The position numbers and the translations under genes are program-made. A stretch of DNA of 36,695 nucleotides, taken from Brevipalpus yothersi (lineage: Eukaryota > Arthropoda > Arachnida > Trombidiformes > Tenuipalpidae). Of the stretch, positions 12,394 through 21,810 are shown piece after piece. Each line of letters begins with the position of its first letter. Position 1 is the first letter of the stretch. The stretch is taken from assembly GCA_003956705.1 (NCBI GenBank), contig QZCP01000439.1, positions 1-36,695 on the forward strand. Reading direction: 5' to 3'. A model generated the notes under the pieces. The model ran no database searches and was not told the origin of the DNA. It saw only the letters and a list, made by a program, of their open reading frames with translations.

Positions 12394-12825
12394 TTATGCG
12401 TAATCAGGACAATAAATCGGTCGGGAAACAGAGGCGTATACATCGTGAAAGAAGTCTCCGGTCAAAGCTTGTGGAATGACATGTTGATCGCCTGGCTGAC
12501 CTGATAGGCCACCGGCTTCACCGCCTGGTTGGCCGTGTAGGCCTAATGGATGGTGATGGTGATGGTGATGGCTCAATCCGGATGAAGGTATACTCGAATG
12601 ACCAGAAGCCGTTAAATTGGGTTTTATTTCACGGTCACGATTCAATTGAAATATATCTTCGGATGTTGGAAATGCTATCGAATGACTGGACGATGGTGGA
12701 CAACCATGAGCCAATTGGGAAGCTAATGATGAAGCACCACTCTTGCCATTCATCATGGATCGTTTTGGATTACGACGAGCGGGTAGTTGGCCTGTGTGTC
12801 GCTGCATGTGGGTCTTCAAATTTCC
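12394..12825 (-). CDS. Zinc-finger gene terminal coding exon (second half of finger 5 and C-terminus)
   Basis: The exon begins after the acceptor CATAG with GGA AAT, continuing finger 5 as GNLKTHMQRH, so the zinc-ligand histidines (489, 493) are on this exon while the cysteines are on exon 2. The remaining residues 494-626 contain basic RRNPKRS just after the finger, a Ser/Ala-rich stretch, a region with NRDREIKPNL, a run of His, a Gly-rich segment and the end PIYCPDYA before TAA. No known C-terminal domain is recognisable. The join to exon 2 restores a perfect C2H2 finger, which is strong support for the splice model. Confidence 0.85.
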   Translation of the reverse strand, partial: GNLKTHMQRHTGQLPARRNPKRSMMNGKSGASSLASQLAHGCPPSSSHSIAFPTSEDIFQLNRDREIKPNLTASGHSSIPSSGLSHHHHHHHPLGLHGQPGGEAGGLSGQPGDQHVIPQALTGDFFHDVYASVSRPIYCPDYA

Positions 12826-15366
12826 CTATGAAAAGGAGAAGAAACACAGAATGATGATTAATTATTGATAAACTCTCAACAGTTCAAAGTTCAGCTTCTG
12901 GGTGATTCAAAATGACTTGAAAAAATCAATTTGATTGATACTATCGATGCTACATACCTTTTGGGAGAATGTTTTGCCACATATACTGCACGGAAATCGG
13001 TGATCTTTACTGTGTGTACGAATATGGGTTTGCATGTTACCCTTTTGTGAGAAACTTTTGCCACACATACCACAGGCATACGGTTTCTCTTTGGTGTGGA
13101 CCGAGCGTACATGGGTCTTAAGATTACCCTTTTGGGTGAATCGTTTACCGCACGATTCGCAATTATAGTCCCTCATTCCGGTGTGTATTTTCATGTGTGT
13201 GTCAACATTGCCTTTTTGTGTGAAACTTTTACCACAAATTTGGCAGTGATACGGTTTCTCTCCCGTATGTATCATCATATGAGTCTTCAGATTACCCTTT
13301 TGGGTGAAAGTTCGATGGCAAATTGGGCATGTAAATATTCGATTGGCGGATGCCGACGATGAGGACATTGAATTCAATGAGCGTGAGCGACTCTGATGGT
13401 GGTGTTCAAGTGAATTGGATGATCCAGATGAACAGCGACGTGATGACGATGATGATGTACCATTGGGCAAATGATGGTGAGCGTGGTGATGGTGTGCGTG
13501 ATGATGGTGTGCGGACAGTAGAGGCAGCGATGTTGGTGTCGTAAAATGGGTCATATGATGAGCAGGATGGTGAAGCTTGTGTCCAGCATCGGTCAGTCCG
13601 GACGGTGATCCTTCTCCACCACCACCATTAACGGTACTTGAGCAATTCGTACTTAAGGCATCAGCGGCCACGGCCATGGCGGCAGCCGCTGCCGCTGCTG
13701 CGGCGGCCATTTTTGACCCAGAAGAATTGTCCGAACCTTTGCGACCTGCATCTGTGGCAATGGAAGAAAGAATATTTGCTGTTAACAATTGATAATCGGT
13801 GATCTTTCAGTCAATACGAATAACATGTTACACAGATACAAGCATTCAAAATACAGACTGACTCTCTCAAGTTCAATGGAGTGAATGTTCCAAAGTTTAA
13901 AAGGTTTTTATGGCTATTTATCAGCTTGAAGATTACTCATTTGCTAAGATTAGTCAAGGGTCAAAGACGAGAGGGTCAAGATATAGATACAATAAGTGTC
14001 ATTATTTTTATTAGCATTTGAATTCTATCAGGGCTAAGGCGATTCATCTTTTTCTCGTTCATTTCTCGGAATCTATCTCGGATTGATTATGACTTTGTTC
14101 TTCATGATGGAATGTGAACAATAATGAAACGAAAAAGTAATAAGAGCATAGCGATATCTAACGGTTAATGATGATTAGCAGATTATTAAATCGGACTATT
14201 AGTGAGTTGATTAATTTTTGATAGGTATTTAATTGATTACTATTGATGATCAGTATGTACCAAAACGATTGATTGAATATGAAAAGTTATACTATCAAAT
14301 TTATTGGAATCGATCTGATGAACAAACAATTACTCGATTAATATAAACGAATTCAGCCTCAAATGCACAAAGAAAGGTAAAAATTTGAATAATTTCAACT
14401 TCCTCAGAACATGACCTATGGAATGTTCCCTAATATGCAGTCTGCACGGTTTCTCATGAGAGATAGCTCCAAGTTTGTGAAACGTTTAGTTTTTTTGCTT
14501 TATTTTAATTGTCCAGCGGCACTAATGAGCATGTGAAGAGCATTTTATGCAATAAAATTATGGAAAATAAGAGGAACACGAATACTATTCCTGTTCAAAT
14601 TTGAAAGAGAATCAAGTGGAATCCTCACAGTCGGAAACTGTGAGAGGGTTCATTGACCGTATACGATTTTCTATTGGCTCATCAGAATGAAACAAGGATT
14701 GGTATGCTAATTAATTGTAATACCATAGCTTAAGTAGACATTGATCAGTGAAAATCTGCTACTAAGTAGTTGTGATTCTTATCGATCGGTTAAAATAGAG
14801 AAAGAGAGAGAAGAGAGAACTATCTCTCTCCATCCATTTCATCTACCATGTAGCTCCTTAAATGCTGATACTGATGACGATGGTCAGATTGAAACTATCT
14901 AAGATGAACAAAAATGTGCGTAAAGGGTTGATTTTGATGTATTTCAAATGAGTTCCGTGAGATTGAATCGAGATTTGCTTTGATTTTTTGTTTGTTTTTC
15001 TTTCTCTCTCTCCATCTTCTCCTTTTTATCATTCCCTACCTTGATTTGGCCATACTATCACTGCTATATATATTCAATGATCTCTCTCTCTCTCCCTCTC
15101 TCTTCCAAACGATGGCTATTTATAATGGAATCAAAGCTCGGCTGCAGATCCAATTCATTCTCGGGCTGCGCTCAGATGGGCCCAGGCTGACAAGATCAGC
15201 TAGGCTATAGCTTTGTATCTTCTCTCTCTCTCTCTCTCTGTTGCCCTGAAGAAGAGGACTTTTGCCGCTTGGGATAAAATATATACGCTCCCTGCCGAAG
15301 TGTATAAAAATTTTAAGTGGTTTACTTCATGATCACAATTAATTTGCAGCAACAAATTTCAAGGAG

Positions 15367-15445
<79 letters not shown>

Positions 15446-16915
15446 AGCTTGATATAAGCTGATGATCGTTTTCGATTCAAAGTGTGAGCCAAGCAAGGGA
15501 AGAAGGTGGAGATAAAGAGAGAAACCAAGAGCAAAAGGGTTAACGTCGAGAGACTGCACGCTGAATATATACATCATATGAACCCAACCCATCATGCAGC
15601 TATCATGGAGAGAGAGAGAGCGATGGAAGAAAATATTTTAAAATTCTATGAAAGGCTGTTGAAATCTTTGCGACTTCATGATCATCCAGATCACACATAT
15701 ATTTTCACCGTGTGTGAGTGTGTGTGTGATTTGGAATTGGAAAAAAAAGATTTTCTGTTGGAATGCTGAGATTTTGTTTCCTATATATCATGATGATCAC
15801 AGTTGAAATTGGTTTCTAAGTCAATATTTTCTAACGAAGAAATGGATGGAAATATGCGAAAACTGCATGGGGGAATATCTCATCAAGCACCTAGCAAAGA
15901 GCACCTAGGAATCCGAAAGGCTCTGACTAATAGTGGTCTCAGCGTTTTTTATTTCATCTATCAGACTTGTATCCTCCTTCGATATTTCACCTCGTATAGT
16001 TCATTGCTTCTATCATTTCTTACAATTTGTTAGGAAAATTTTCAATTTATACCTAGCTTGCAATTCGAGAAAAAGAATCATCCTCATCACCCATGAATCA
16101 AATTTTCTATAATGTCCACAAAAAACCCTCAAAATATCTGAGTCCCATCTAGAAGATATAAGAATGTCTGAATGAATTATGCTGGATCAAAAGATTTCTA
16201 ATTGATCCCTCTCTAGTCTATCCATACAAACGCTTGTATGTGCAGACTGTAAAAACTTACTGGAACGAAATTGAGAATAATGTTGTTGACACAAATCACA
16301 TCCACTGGCAGAACTTTTTTCCTTACCAGATTCATGATGACTGTGGGAATGATGCGGATGGTGTCCACCACCACTTCCAGCACCATTACCTCCTCCTCCG
16401 TTTCCACCGCTTCCAGATCCGCCACTAGAGTTTCCACTTCCGGAACCACTATCGCCATTGGGCGTTCCACTAGCATTATCATTGTTGTTATTATTACTAT
16501 TATTGTTACCATTACTGCCACCTCCTCCACCGCCACTGTTACTGCCACCACTGTTGTTGGAGCCTGAATTGCCTCCACCAGAATTATTATTGGTATTACT
16601 ACCACTGCCACCACCACCACCGCCACTGGAACCACTGTTGACCACAAGTGATTCGGCGGCGGCAGCCGCTGCGGCAGCTGCCGCAGCGCTTGATGGTCCA
16701 CCATTTCCGGCAACAAATCCGGTCATTTTTTCCAGATAACTTGATGCAGCAGCTAATTGAGATATTCCCGATGTGAATGAATGATGGTGATGAGCGTGTA
16801 GTGGTGATGCATTCTTTTTGAGAAAAAAATCAGTTATAGAGGCCTGATAGCCAGGCCATCGTTGACCAGAGGCTAATGATGTTGGGCCAACCCAAGGAAA
16901 ACTACCGTTCTGCAT
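12394..16915 (-). CDS. Five-finger C2H2 zinc-finger protein, spliced gene (three coding exons)
   Basis: Model: join of 16915-16261, 13751-12958 and 12825-12394 on the minus strand, 1881 nt, encoding 626 residues with a TAA stop. Reading frames match across both introns: intron 1 is phase 1, intron 2 is phase 0. The start ATG follows an in-frame TGA at 16939-16937 (minus reading). Protein order: conserved-looking N-terminus with a PIP-box-like QASITDFF (24-31), Ala11 (77-87), a long Gly/Asn/Ser low-complexity region, a CDLC pair, poly-Ala and His-rich linkers, five C2H2 fingers (about 358-493), and a His- and Gly-rich C-terminus. It is presumably a sequence-specific nuclear DNA-binding regulator; I do not recognise the exact orthologue. 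The 5' end may include untranslated exons that I cannot place, and an extra small exon inside intron 1 cannot be excluded. Confidence 0.85.
12826..12957 (-). other. Intron 2 of the zinc-finger gene, inside finger 5
   Basis: A 132 bp phase-0 GT-AG intron (GTATGT...TTTTCATAG) between K483 and G484, inside the recognition helix region of finger 5. If retained, translation continues for 16 residues beginning VCSIDS and stops at 12907, yielding a protein with four complete fingers and no normal C-terminus. Confidence 0.85.
12958..13751 (-). CDS. Zinc-finger gene coding exon 2 (fingers 1-4 and first half of finger 5)
   Basis: This exon encodes residues 219-483: a poly-Ala tract of ten, a His-rich segment, a Ser-rich segment, then the fingers. 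Cys/His pairs: F1 CPIC...HMMIH, F2 CQIC...HMKIH, F3 CESC...HVRSVH (four residues between the His), F4 CGMC...HIRTH, and the CSIC of F5. The 1-2 linker is canonical TGEKPY; the others are TGMRDY, TKEKPY and SKDHRF. The donor is AAG|GTATGT at 12957-12952. The preferred acceptor is CCACAG at 13757-13752 after a pyrimidine-rich tract with TTAAC upstream. In-phase alternatives are AG at 13780-13779 (adds nine residues) and AG at 13747-13746 (removes two), so tandem acceptor use is possible. Confidence 0.82.
13985..14345 (+). repeat. Diverged duplicated segment, copy A (in zinc-finger intron 1)
   Basis: Block A1 (13985-14030, beginning AGATACAATAAGTGTC) aligns with 21811-21856 at about 37 of 46 positions. 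Block A2 (about 14060-14345, containing CATGATGGAAT and AAAACGATTGAT) aligns with about 22305-22620 at lower but clear similarity with indels. Both copies are in the same orientation. It is either an old dispersed repeat or an old segmental duplication; no terminal repeats are visible. Confidence 0.6.
14624..14644. other. Perfect 8-bp stem-loop in intron 1
   Basis: CTCACAGT, a five-base loop CGGAA, then ACTGTGAG; adjacent bases CC and AGG allow the stem to extend with one bulge. A 12-bp palindrome TTCAAATTTGAA lies 20 bp to the left (14594-14605). Confidence 0.4.
15371..15441. repeat. (TC)n microsatellite inside intron 1 of the zinc-finger gene
   Basis: 71 bp pure TC; on the transcribed strand of the gene this is a (GA)n tract within the intron, the only long array inside either gene. 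Confidence 0.97.
16261..16915 (-). CDS. Zinc-finger gene coding exon 1 (PIP-like motif, low-complexity region)
   Basis: This exon encodes residues 1-218 plus one base of the next codon. The first 70 residues are of normal complexity and include QASITDFF at 24-31 followed by LKK. After them come Ala11 (77-87), then long Gly, Ser and Asn runs, then a His-rich patch and SGCDLCQQHYSQFRS. The exon ends at a strong donor: GTAAGT on the minus strand at 16260-16255. If the donor were ignored, the frame would stop at 16187 after 242 residues. The tracts are encoded by mixed codons (GCN, GGN, AAY), so they look selected or old rather than recent pure trinucleotide expansions. Confidence 0.8.
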
Positions 16916-18200
16916 ACCCTTCCTTCTACTGGTTGATCAGAATTGATTGTTTTTCTTCAGAACGTATGTGTGTGTGGGTGAACTCTATTGTTTTTATGTA
17001 AATCAACTGACCACTACCACACTTGTTTGTCCGAAAATTCTTTCTTAGACTTGCGTTCGGGAGTATGATGAGGTAAAGATTTTGACACACTTGCACTTGA
17101 ATAGGCGCTTGATGTATTGAGCTGATTAGTTAGCCGTTAGATGTGAAGAATGTGAAGAATTAAAACTTTTCTTTTCGGCTTTTGGGCAACTTGGATAGAA
17201 GATAAAGAGAATGATTAAAAGATAGGCAGAAACTGATTGGCCGGCTTATTTCTCTTTGATTATTTTATGACAAGTGCAATTAAGTCAAGCGTTGGTTTTG
17301 AGCGATAATGTAGTCTAATAATTCGGGTTCTTGTAATCGGTTCCAAAGTGTTTCGATTCGATTTCCAGTTGACTTGGAAGTGAAAGTTAATAATTATTAT
17401 TATGTATTATTAACCTATGTCCAAAAGTGAGCAATTAATCAGGCCACTTTTGTATTCCTTAGCTAAATCCAATAACAAATGGAAGTAGCTAATATAAATG
17501 TTTTGGCTATCAAGTGTCCACTTGAGAGGTATGATTTCGATCAGGCTACGATTGGGCTGTGTTTGTTGAACTAATTTGTTGATACTGTTTTTTCCTTCAC
17601 AGTATATATATGTCCAATTGATTACGATTTGTATGCAAATGTGCAGCTTATTTGTTGGTATCAATTCAAATTTTTGTATGTACGATTGTTGTCGGTGTTG
17701 TTGTGCGATGGATGAATGAATGAATGAGAAAAGATTAGTCTGATCAAGTAATTTTGTTTCTTCTCGATCAGATTGATGGCACTGAAGTATGGTTTTTTTA
17801 GACTGTCGACAAAAATTGCACACAAAATCAAACTTATCGACAGGAAAAGGAAGAAGAATAATAAGAATAAGAAGACAAAAGAAGTGGTATGAAATAGATT
17901 AAGAGTAATCAATGAGAGTGGATTAAGAGAGAAAGAGAAAAGGAAAGATAGATTAACAATATTCAGATGGGAGTTTGCTTCCTTCTTTGTTTGAACCAAT
18001 TCCGATCACAGATTAGTTAATTGCGATTTGATCGCTGATCAATGATTTTACATCCTCTGTGTGCTGAACAATTGCTTTTGAGCAAATATTGTGTGTATAT
18101 ATGTGTTGAGTAAATCAATCGACCTTAGGAATAGGGAAGAGATAGAAGAAGAAGATAGAAGAAGAGGATGGATAGGAGGATAAGGATACAAGGAATCCAA
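16916..18200 (-). promoter_or_regulatory. 5' flank / possible untranslated leader of the zinc-finger gene
   Basis: AT-rich DNA upstream of the zinc-finger start without long GA arrays. An unusual open frame lies on the minus strand at 17823-17410 (137 codons, no low complexity) but it contains no ATG. It is preceded by a long pyrimidine tract ending in AG near 17836, so it could be part of a 5' exon. Some sequence between 17400 and 17850 may be transcribed leader; no promoter motif can be named. Confidence 0.25.
17410..17823 (-). other. Unrecognised open frame without ATG upstream of the zinc-finger gene
   Basis: 137 codons starting from GTG, free of simple repeats, with mixed composition (Cys-rich start CNFC, several Gln/His, a hydrophobic ISYFHLLLDL near the end). 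No family is recognised and no in-frame ATG exists, so it is either an untranslated or internal exon, or a chance open frame in AT-rich DNA. The pyrimidine tract ending in AG just upstream is what makes an exon worth considering. Confidence 0.15.
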
Positions 18201-18374
18201 AGATAATCGATAGATTCAGTAATAATAATAATAATAGTAATGATAAGATGATATTGATTATGATGGATCAAATTTTTTTTCTTTCGCTACTGGATGATCT
18301 GTTGATGGTTGATTTGAGTGTGTATGTGTATGTGTGTGGAAAAAAAGTTGATTGAGTTGTCCACCAAAGCAAAT

Positions 18375-18398
18375 AAGAAGAAGAAGAAGAAGAAGAAG
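18375..18398. repeat. (AAG)8 triplet repeat upstream of the zinc-finger gene
   Basis: Eight perfect AAG units about 1.5 kb upstream of the zinc-finger start codon; an (AAT)n run lies nearby at about 18220-18235. Confidence 0.95.
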
Positions 18399-19247
18399 AT
18401 CAAGATGAGGATGAAAGTGACTTTTCTTACTGGTGGCTTCTTGATTGTGATCTTGTTACGCTTGTCACTTGATTATTGTAATGATATAGAGTGTGATGAA
18501 TCGAAAGAAATATGATGATGATGATTACAATAGTAATAGAAGAGGAAGATAAATTTTCAAAGATGATGATAAAATGTGATTTTGATTTGTTGTTGAATTT
18601 GTTTTGAATTCACTTGGAATGTTTTAAAGTTGATCCTTCCACTCGTTGAACGATTTCGAAGAATAACTGTTACAACTCGAAAGTTGTGTGCTTGTAAGCT
18701 TGATTGATTAAATTTGACTTTTTTTGATAATTCAATTCTTTGTATCAGAGTTGAGCTTGGCTCTTTTAGAGACTATCAAATAGTCTTCACCAATATAATT
18801 GAATGGATGATTAAATTATATAATTCTGTTTTTAAAGTCCTTTCACAAAAGACTGTAACCACGTTTCAACACTTTATGTATCTTGGATACAGAATAAAGT
18901 TCATAATATCAATAATCTTGTATTCGCGTTCTGTATATATTCCAAACACAGAATAACTTTCAACACAATTGAAGATGACTTTTGCTACTCTTGACTTGAT
19001 AGAATATCACTTTTTGGAAAACTTTTTTCTCGTGTATTCTCCACTGATGAACATCAATAGTGCTAAATATTCAAATATTTTGAATACTAATGATGGTGAC
19101 ACAAATTTTCAGACCAAATTTCAGCCAGATGTGTACGTCTGGTGCATGTGTACGTTTCCAGAATTGAATTCTGTATTGATGAGCTTTGAGCTCTGTCGCT
19201 TTCTTCAACAATAATTATTAATATTATTAATAACTGTTAAATATTAA

Positions 19248-19311
19248 CGTCCAAGTGAAGATTCTTGGAATCCCTTGGACGGCCGTAATTTAATTCCGTC
19301 GACCTCGGAAT
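19248..19311. other. Nested hairpin plus second stem-loop
   Basis: CGTCCAAG (19248-19255) pairs perfectly with CTTGGACG (19274-19281); inside, GATTC (19260-19264) pairs with GAATC (19268-19272) around a TTG loop. A second stem ATTCCG/CGGAAT (19293-19298, 19306-19311) follows directly. The sequence is GC-richer than its flanks. Function unknown; a structured RNA or a mobile-element end are possibilities. Confidence 0.45.
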
Positions 19312-19764
19312 AAATGTATCCACTTTCTATTTAAATCACACCTTTCTTGGTTGATTTTTCTCTCTCCGATCTTGAGTATCTTCTTTTTTTGCTATTCTCT
19401 CTGCTCTTCTTTTATCGCTTCAGGCCACTTTGAGTGACAAATAAGCTGTACACATTATGGTAAATATTATGAGTGGAAAAAATGACAAAAATGAAGATAC
19501 TTTGTATCATTGTGGATGATTTTTTGTTGCTGTTGATTGTTCTTTATTCTCTTCAGGTGGGCTTTTTATGAGAGAGAGAGAGGAAAAAGATGAGGATGAA
19601 GAAGAAGAAGATGAAATTTATCGCTCCAATATATTTTCTTTTTCTTCTTCGTTTAATCACCAAGAATTCAATTGGAAATTTTTTTCTCTCTCTTTTTATC
19701 TCCAACTGTAATTCGGTCCTTCTTCTGTGATTGAAATTCAATGCAGATAGTATTTTAACAGGCC

Positions 19765-19767
<3 letters not shown>

Positions 19768-19806
<39 letters not shown>
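19768..19806. repeat. (GA)n microsatellite
   Basis: 39 bp pure GA. Confidence 0.95.
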
Positions 19807-19809
<3 letters not shown>

Positions 19810-20187
19810 TCGAAAGATGGACTAGGACTTGCTAGAATTTGATCACGATAAGTTTGATGAGTATTTTATGGTGATGATGAGATTCTCATGACAAAGTCCA
19901 GGTAGAGAGAAAGAGCAAGAGAGAGGCAAATGTACGGAAGCGGATACAGTTTCAGTAAACGTACATAGATGATGCTGAATGATGATCAGTAGTTGTTCAA
20001 GATAGAGATAAAACTGTTGCACGGATAATCAAGTCGAATATATATATATAGTTGAATTTAGCTGGATTTTTGATGAGATTTTTAGCCTCTTTTCCGTATC
20101 ATGAAGACCGCCTTTGGAAGAAAGAGAGGAAGAGAAATGGAAAAAAGAATTAAGAATAAGTAACAAAAATAAATTCTTCTCAATAAG

Positions 20188-20190
<3 letters not shown>

Positions 20191-20238
<48 letters not shown>
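20191..20238. repeat. (GA)n microsatellite
   Basis: 48 bp pure GA. Confidence 0.95.
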
Positions 20239-20241
<3 letters not shown>

Positions 20242-21810
20242 GTAAAAGGGAAAAAACATTCCATAGCTTGCATAATTAATCACGCGAACGTATCATAAAG
20301 TGGGTAAGAAAAGGGATCAATAATCATTCGCCTTGAGGCATTGCTTCATGTTCTGAACCCTTTATTCTCTCTCTATATATACTATTTTATTCTTTTTCTC
20401 AATGGTTTATCTTATTTATTTTCTTCTTTCTTCAACTCTTTTTCATGCTCAACGTAGCATATCGAACACATATATAAATGTGTGTGTGTGTATATACACA
20501 TATACAGAATTATATGGATATATGCACGTTCTATTATATTTTGCGTAATTTGAGTTGCCATAAACAATGAACAAAAAGAATAGCAACCTAAGAGACTTCT
20601 CTTTCGTATAGGAAAAAGAATGAAGAGAAAAAATAATAGAATGAGCAAAAAGTTTCCACAAGAAAACAAAATTTTTATCTTCTTCTTTTTCTCTCTTCCA
20701 ACTTAAATCTTTTTTTTCCACATCATTTTGTGTATATATGTATGTGTGTGGTCAACATCGTTCTGCATCTATATACTCTCTCAGCTGATTATATTCACTG
20801 AAAACTGTTTCGGCCAAGCCAAACCTTTTCCCATTCTTTCATCATCAATGGAAAGATAAATGATACAGTGAAAAATGACGGATCTTTTAGCAATTGAGAT
20901 GGAGATCATCAAGACTAGCTCTCATCAGAAGCAGATCACATGTGTGTGTGTCTGGTATACATTATGCATATTATAATGGAAGTGAAAACTAAAATGATTT
21001 GAATATCAAGTGTTACAAATATTTCAAGGTGAGTTCATTCTCAGGGGTTAGAGTACTGCTAAAAGAGAGAGAGAGAGACTCGTAGGTTGGGCAAAAATGC
21101 TAAAAGTCTATCAATTTCGATCCTATTTTATTTCTGAATGTATATCGCTTAATCTAGATCATTTTTTTCTCATTCATTACACACACACATTCAAGTAAAA
21201 TTGTAATGAAGAAGAAGAAGAAGAAGTTGAGTGTATAGAGGATATAAGAAAAAGTTTCTCCATGAAAACGTGTAATTCCAGTGTTTAAACACCTCCACAC
21301 ATACATGCACACCATCATTTTGTGTGTGTGTGTGTGTGAATCAATTTTTTTACCGTTAACCTTGACTGTATTATATATTCTCATATATTTAATGTCAAAA
21401 GCAGCATCAACCATCATCATTTGGACTAATCATATAACAAGAAGCTCGGGGCAAACCTGTTGCAATGTCATGACTTTGTATACACATTCTATCGACACTG
21501 GTGGACATGGTATTAATACTAGGAATGGTATCAAAGAAGATTCATATTGCTCCATGGTGATTTTTTTCCTTTGCAAAAATTATAGTTCTAATAGGGGTTA
21601 AAGCTCCTTTCAGAACCCGTCAATTCGAATTATGAACCTCCTTTATGGAAAAATGTTTCTACATAAAGCATTCCAGTGATTTTCGAAGATTTGAAAAATA
21701 ATTTTCAAGAGAGTAATTCTGAGAAATTCTAATTGGTGCTGGAATGGGTTTTCGTCCAAGTGAATCGTGTTTCATGAGGCGATTATTGAAGCATAAAGAG
21801 AGAGAAAGAA

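Larger units (their letters stand above)
13752..16260 (-). other. Intron 1 of the zinc-finger gene
   Basis: A 2509 bp phase-1 intron with donor GTAAGT and a pyrimidine-rich acceptor ending CCACAG. It holds no recognisable exon. Contents: a segment (about 13985-14345) with a diverged second copy near 21.8-22.6 kb, a palindrome TTCAAATTTGAA at 14594-14605, a perfect 8-bp hairpin at 14624-14644, a GC-richer island around 15110-15310, and a 71-bp (TC)n array at 15371-15441. Confidence 0.75.

Noticed and set aside
16458..16739. Plus-strand open frame rich in Leu, Pro and Ala opposite zinc-finger exon 1
   Set aside because: Mirror of the Gly/Asn/Ala codon tracts of the minus-strand exon.
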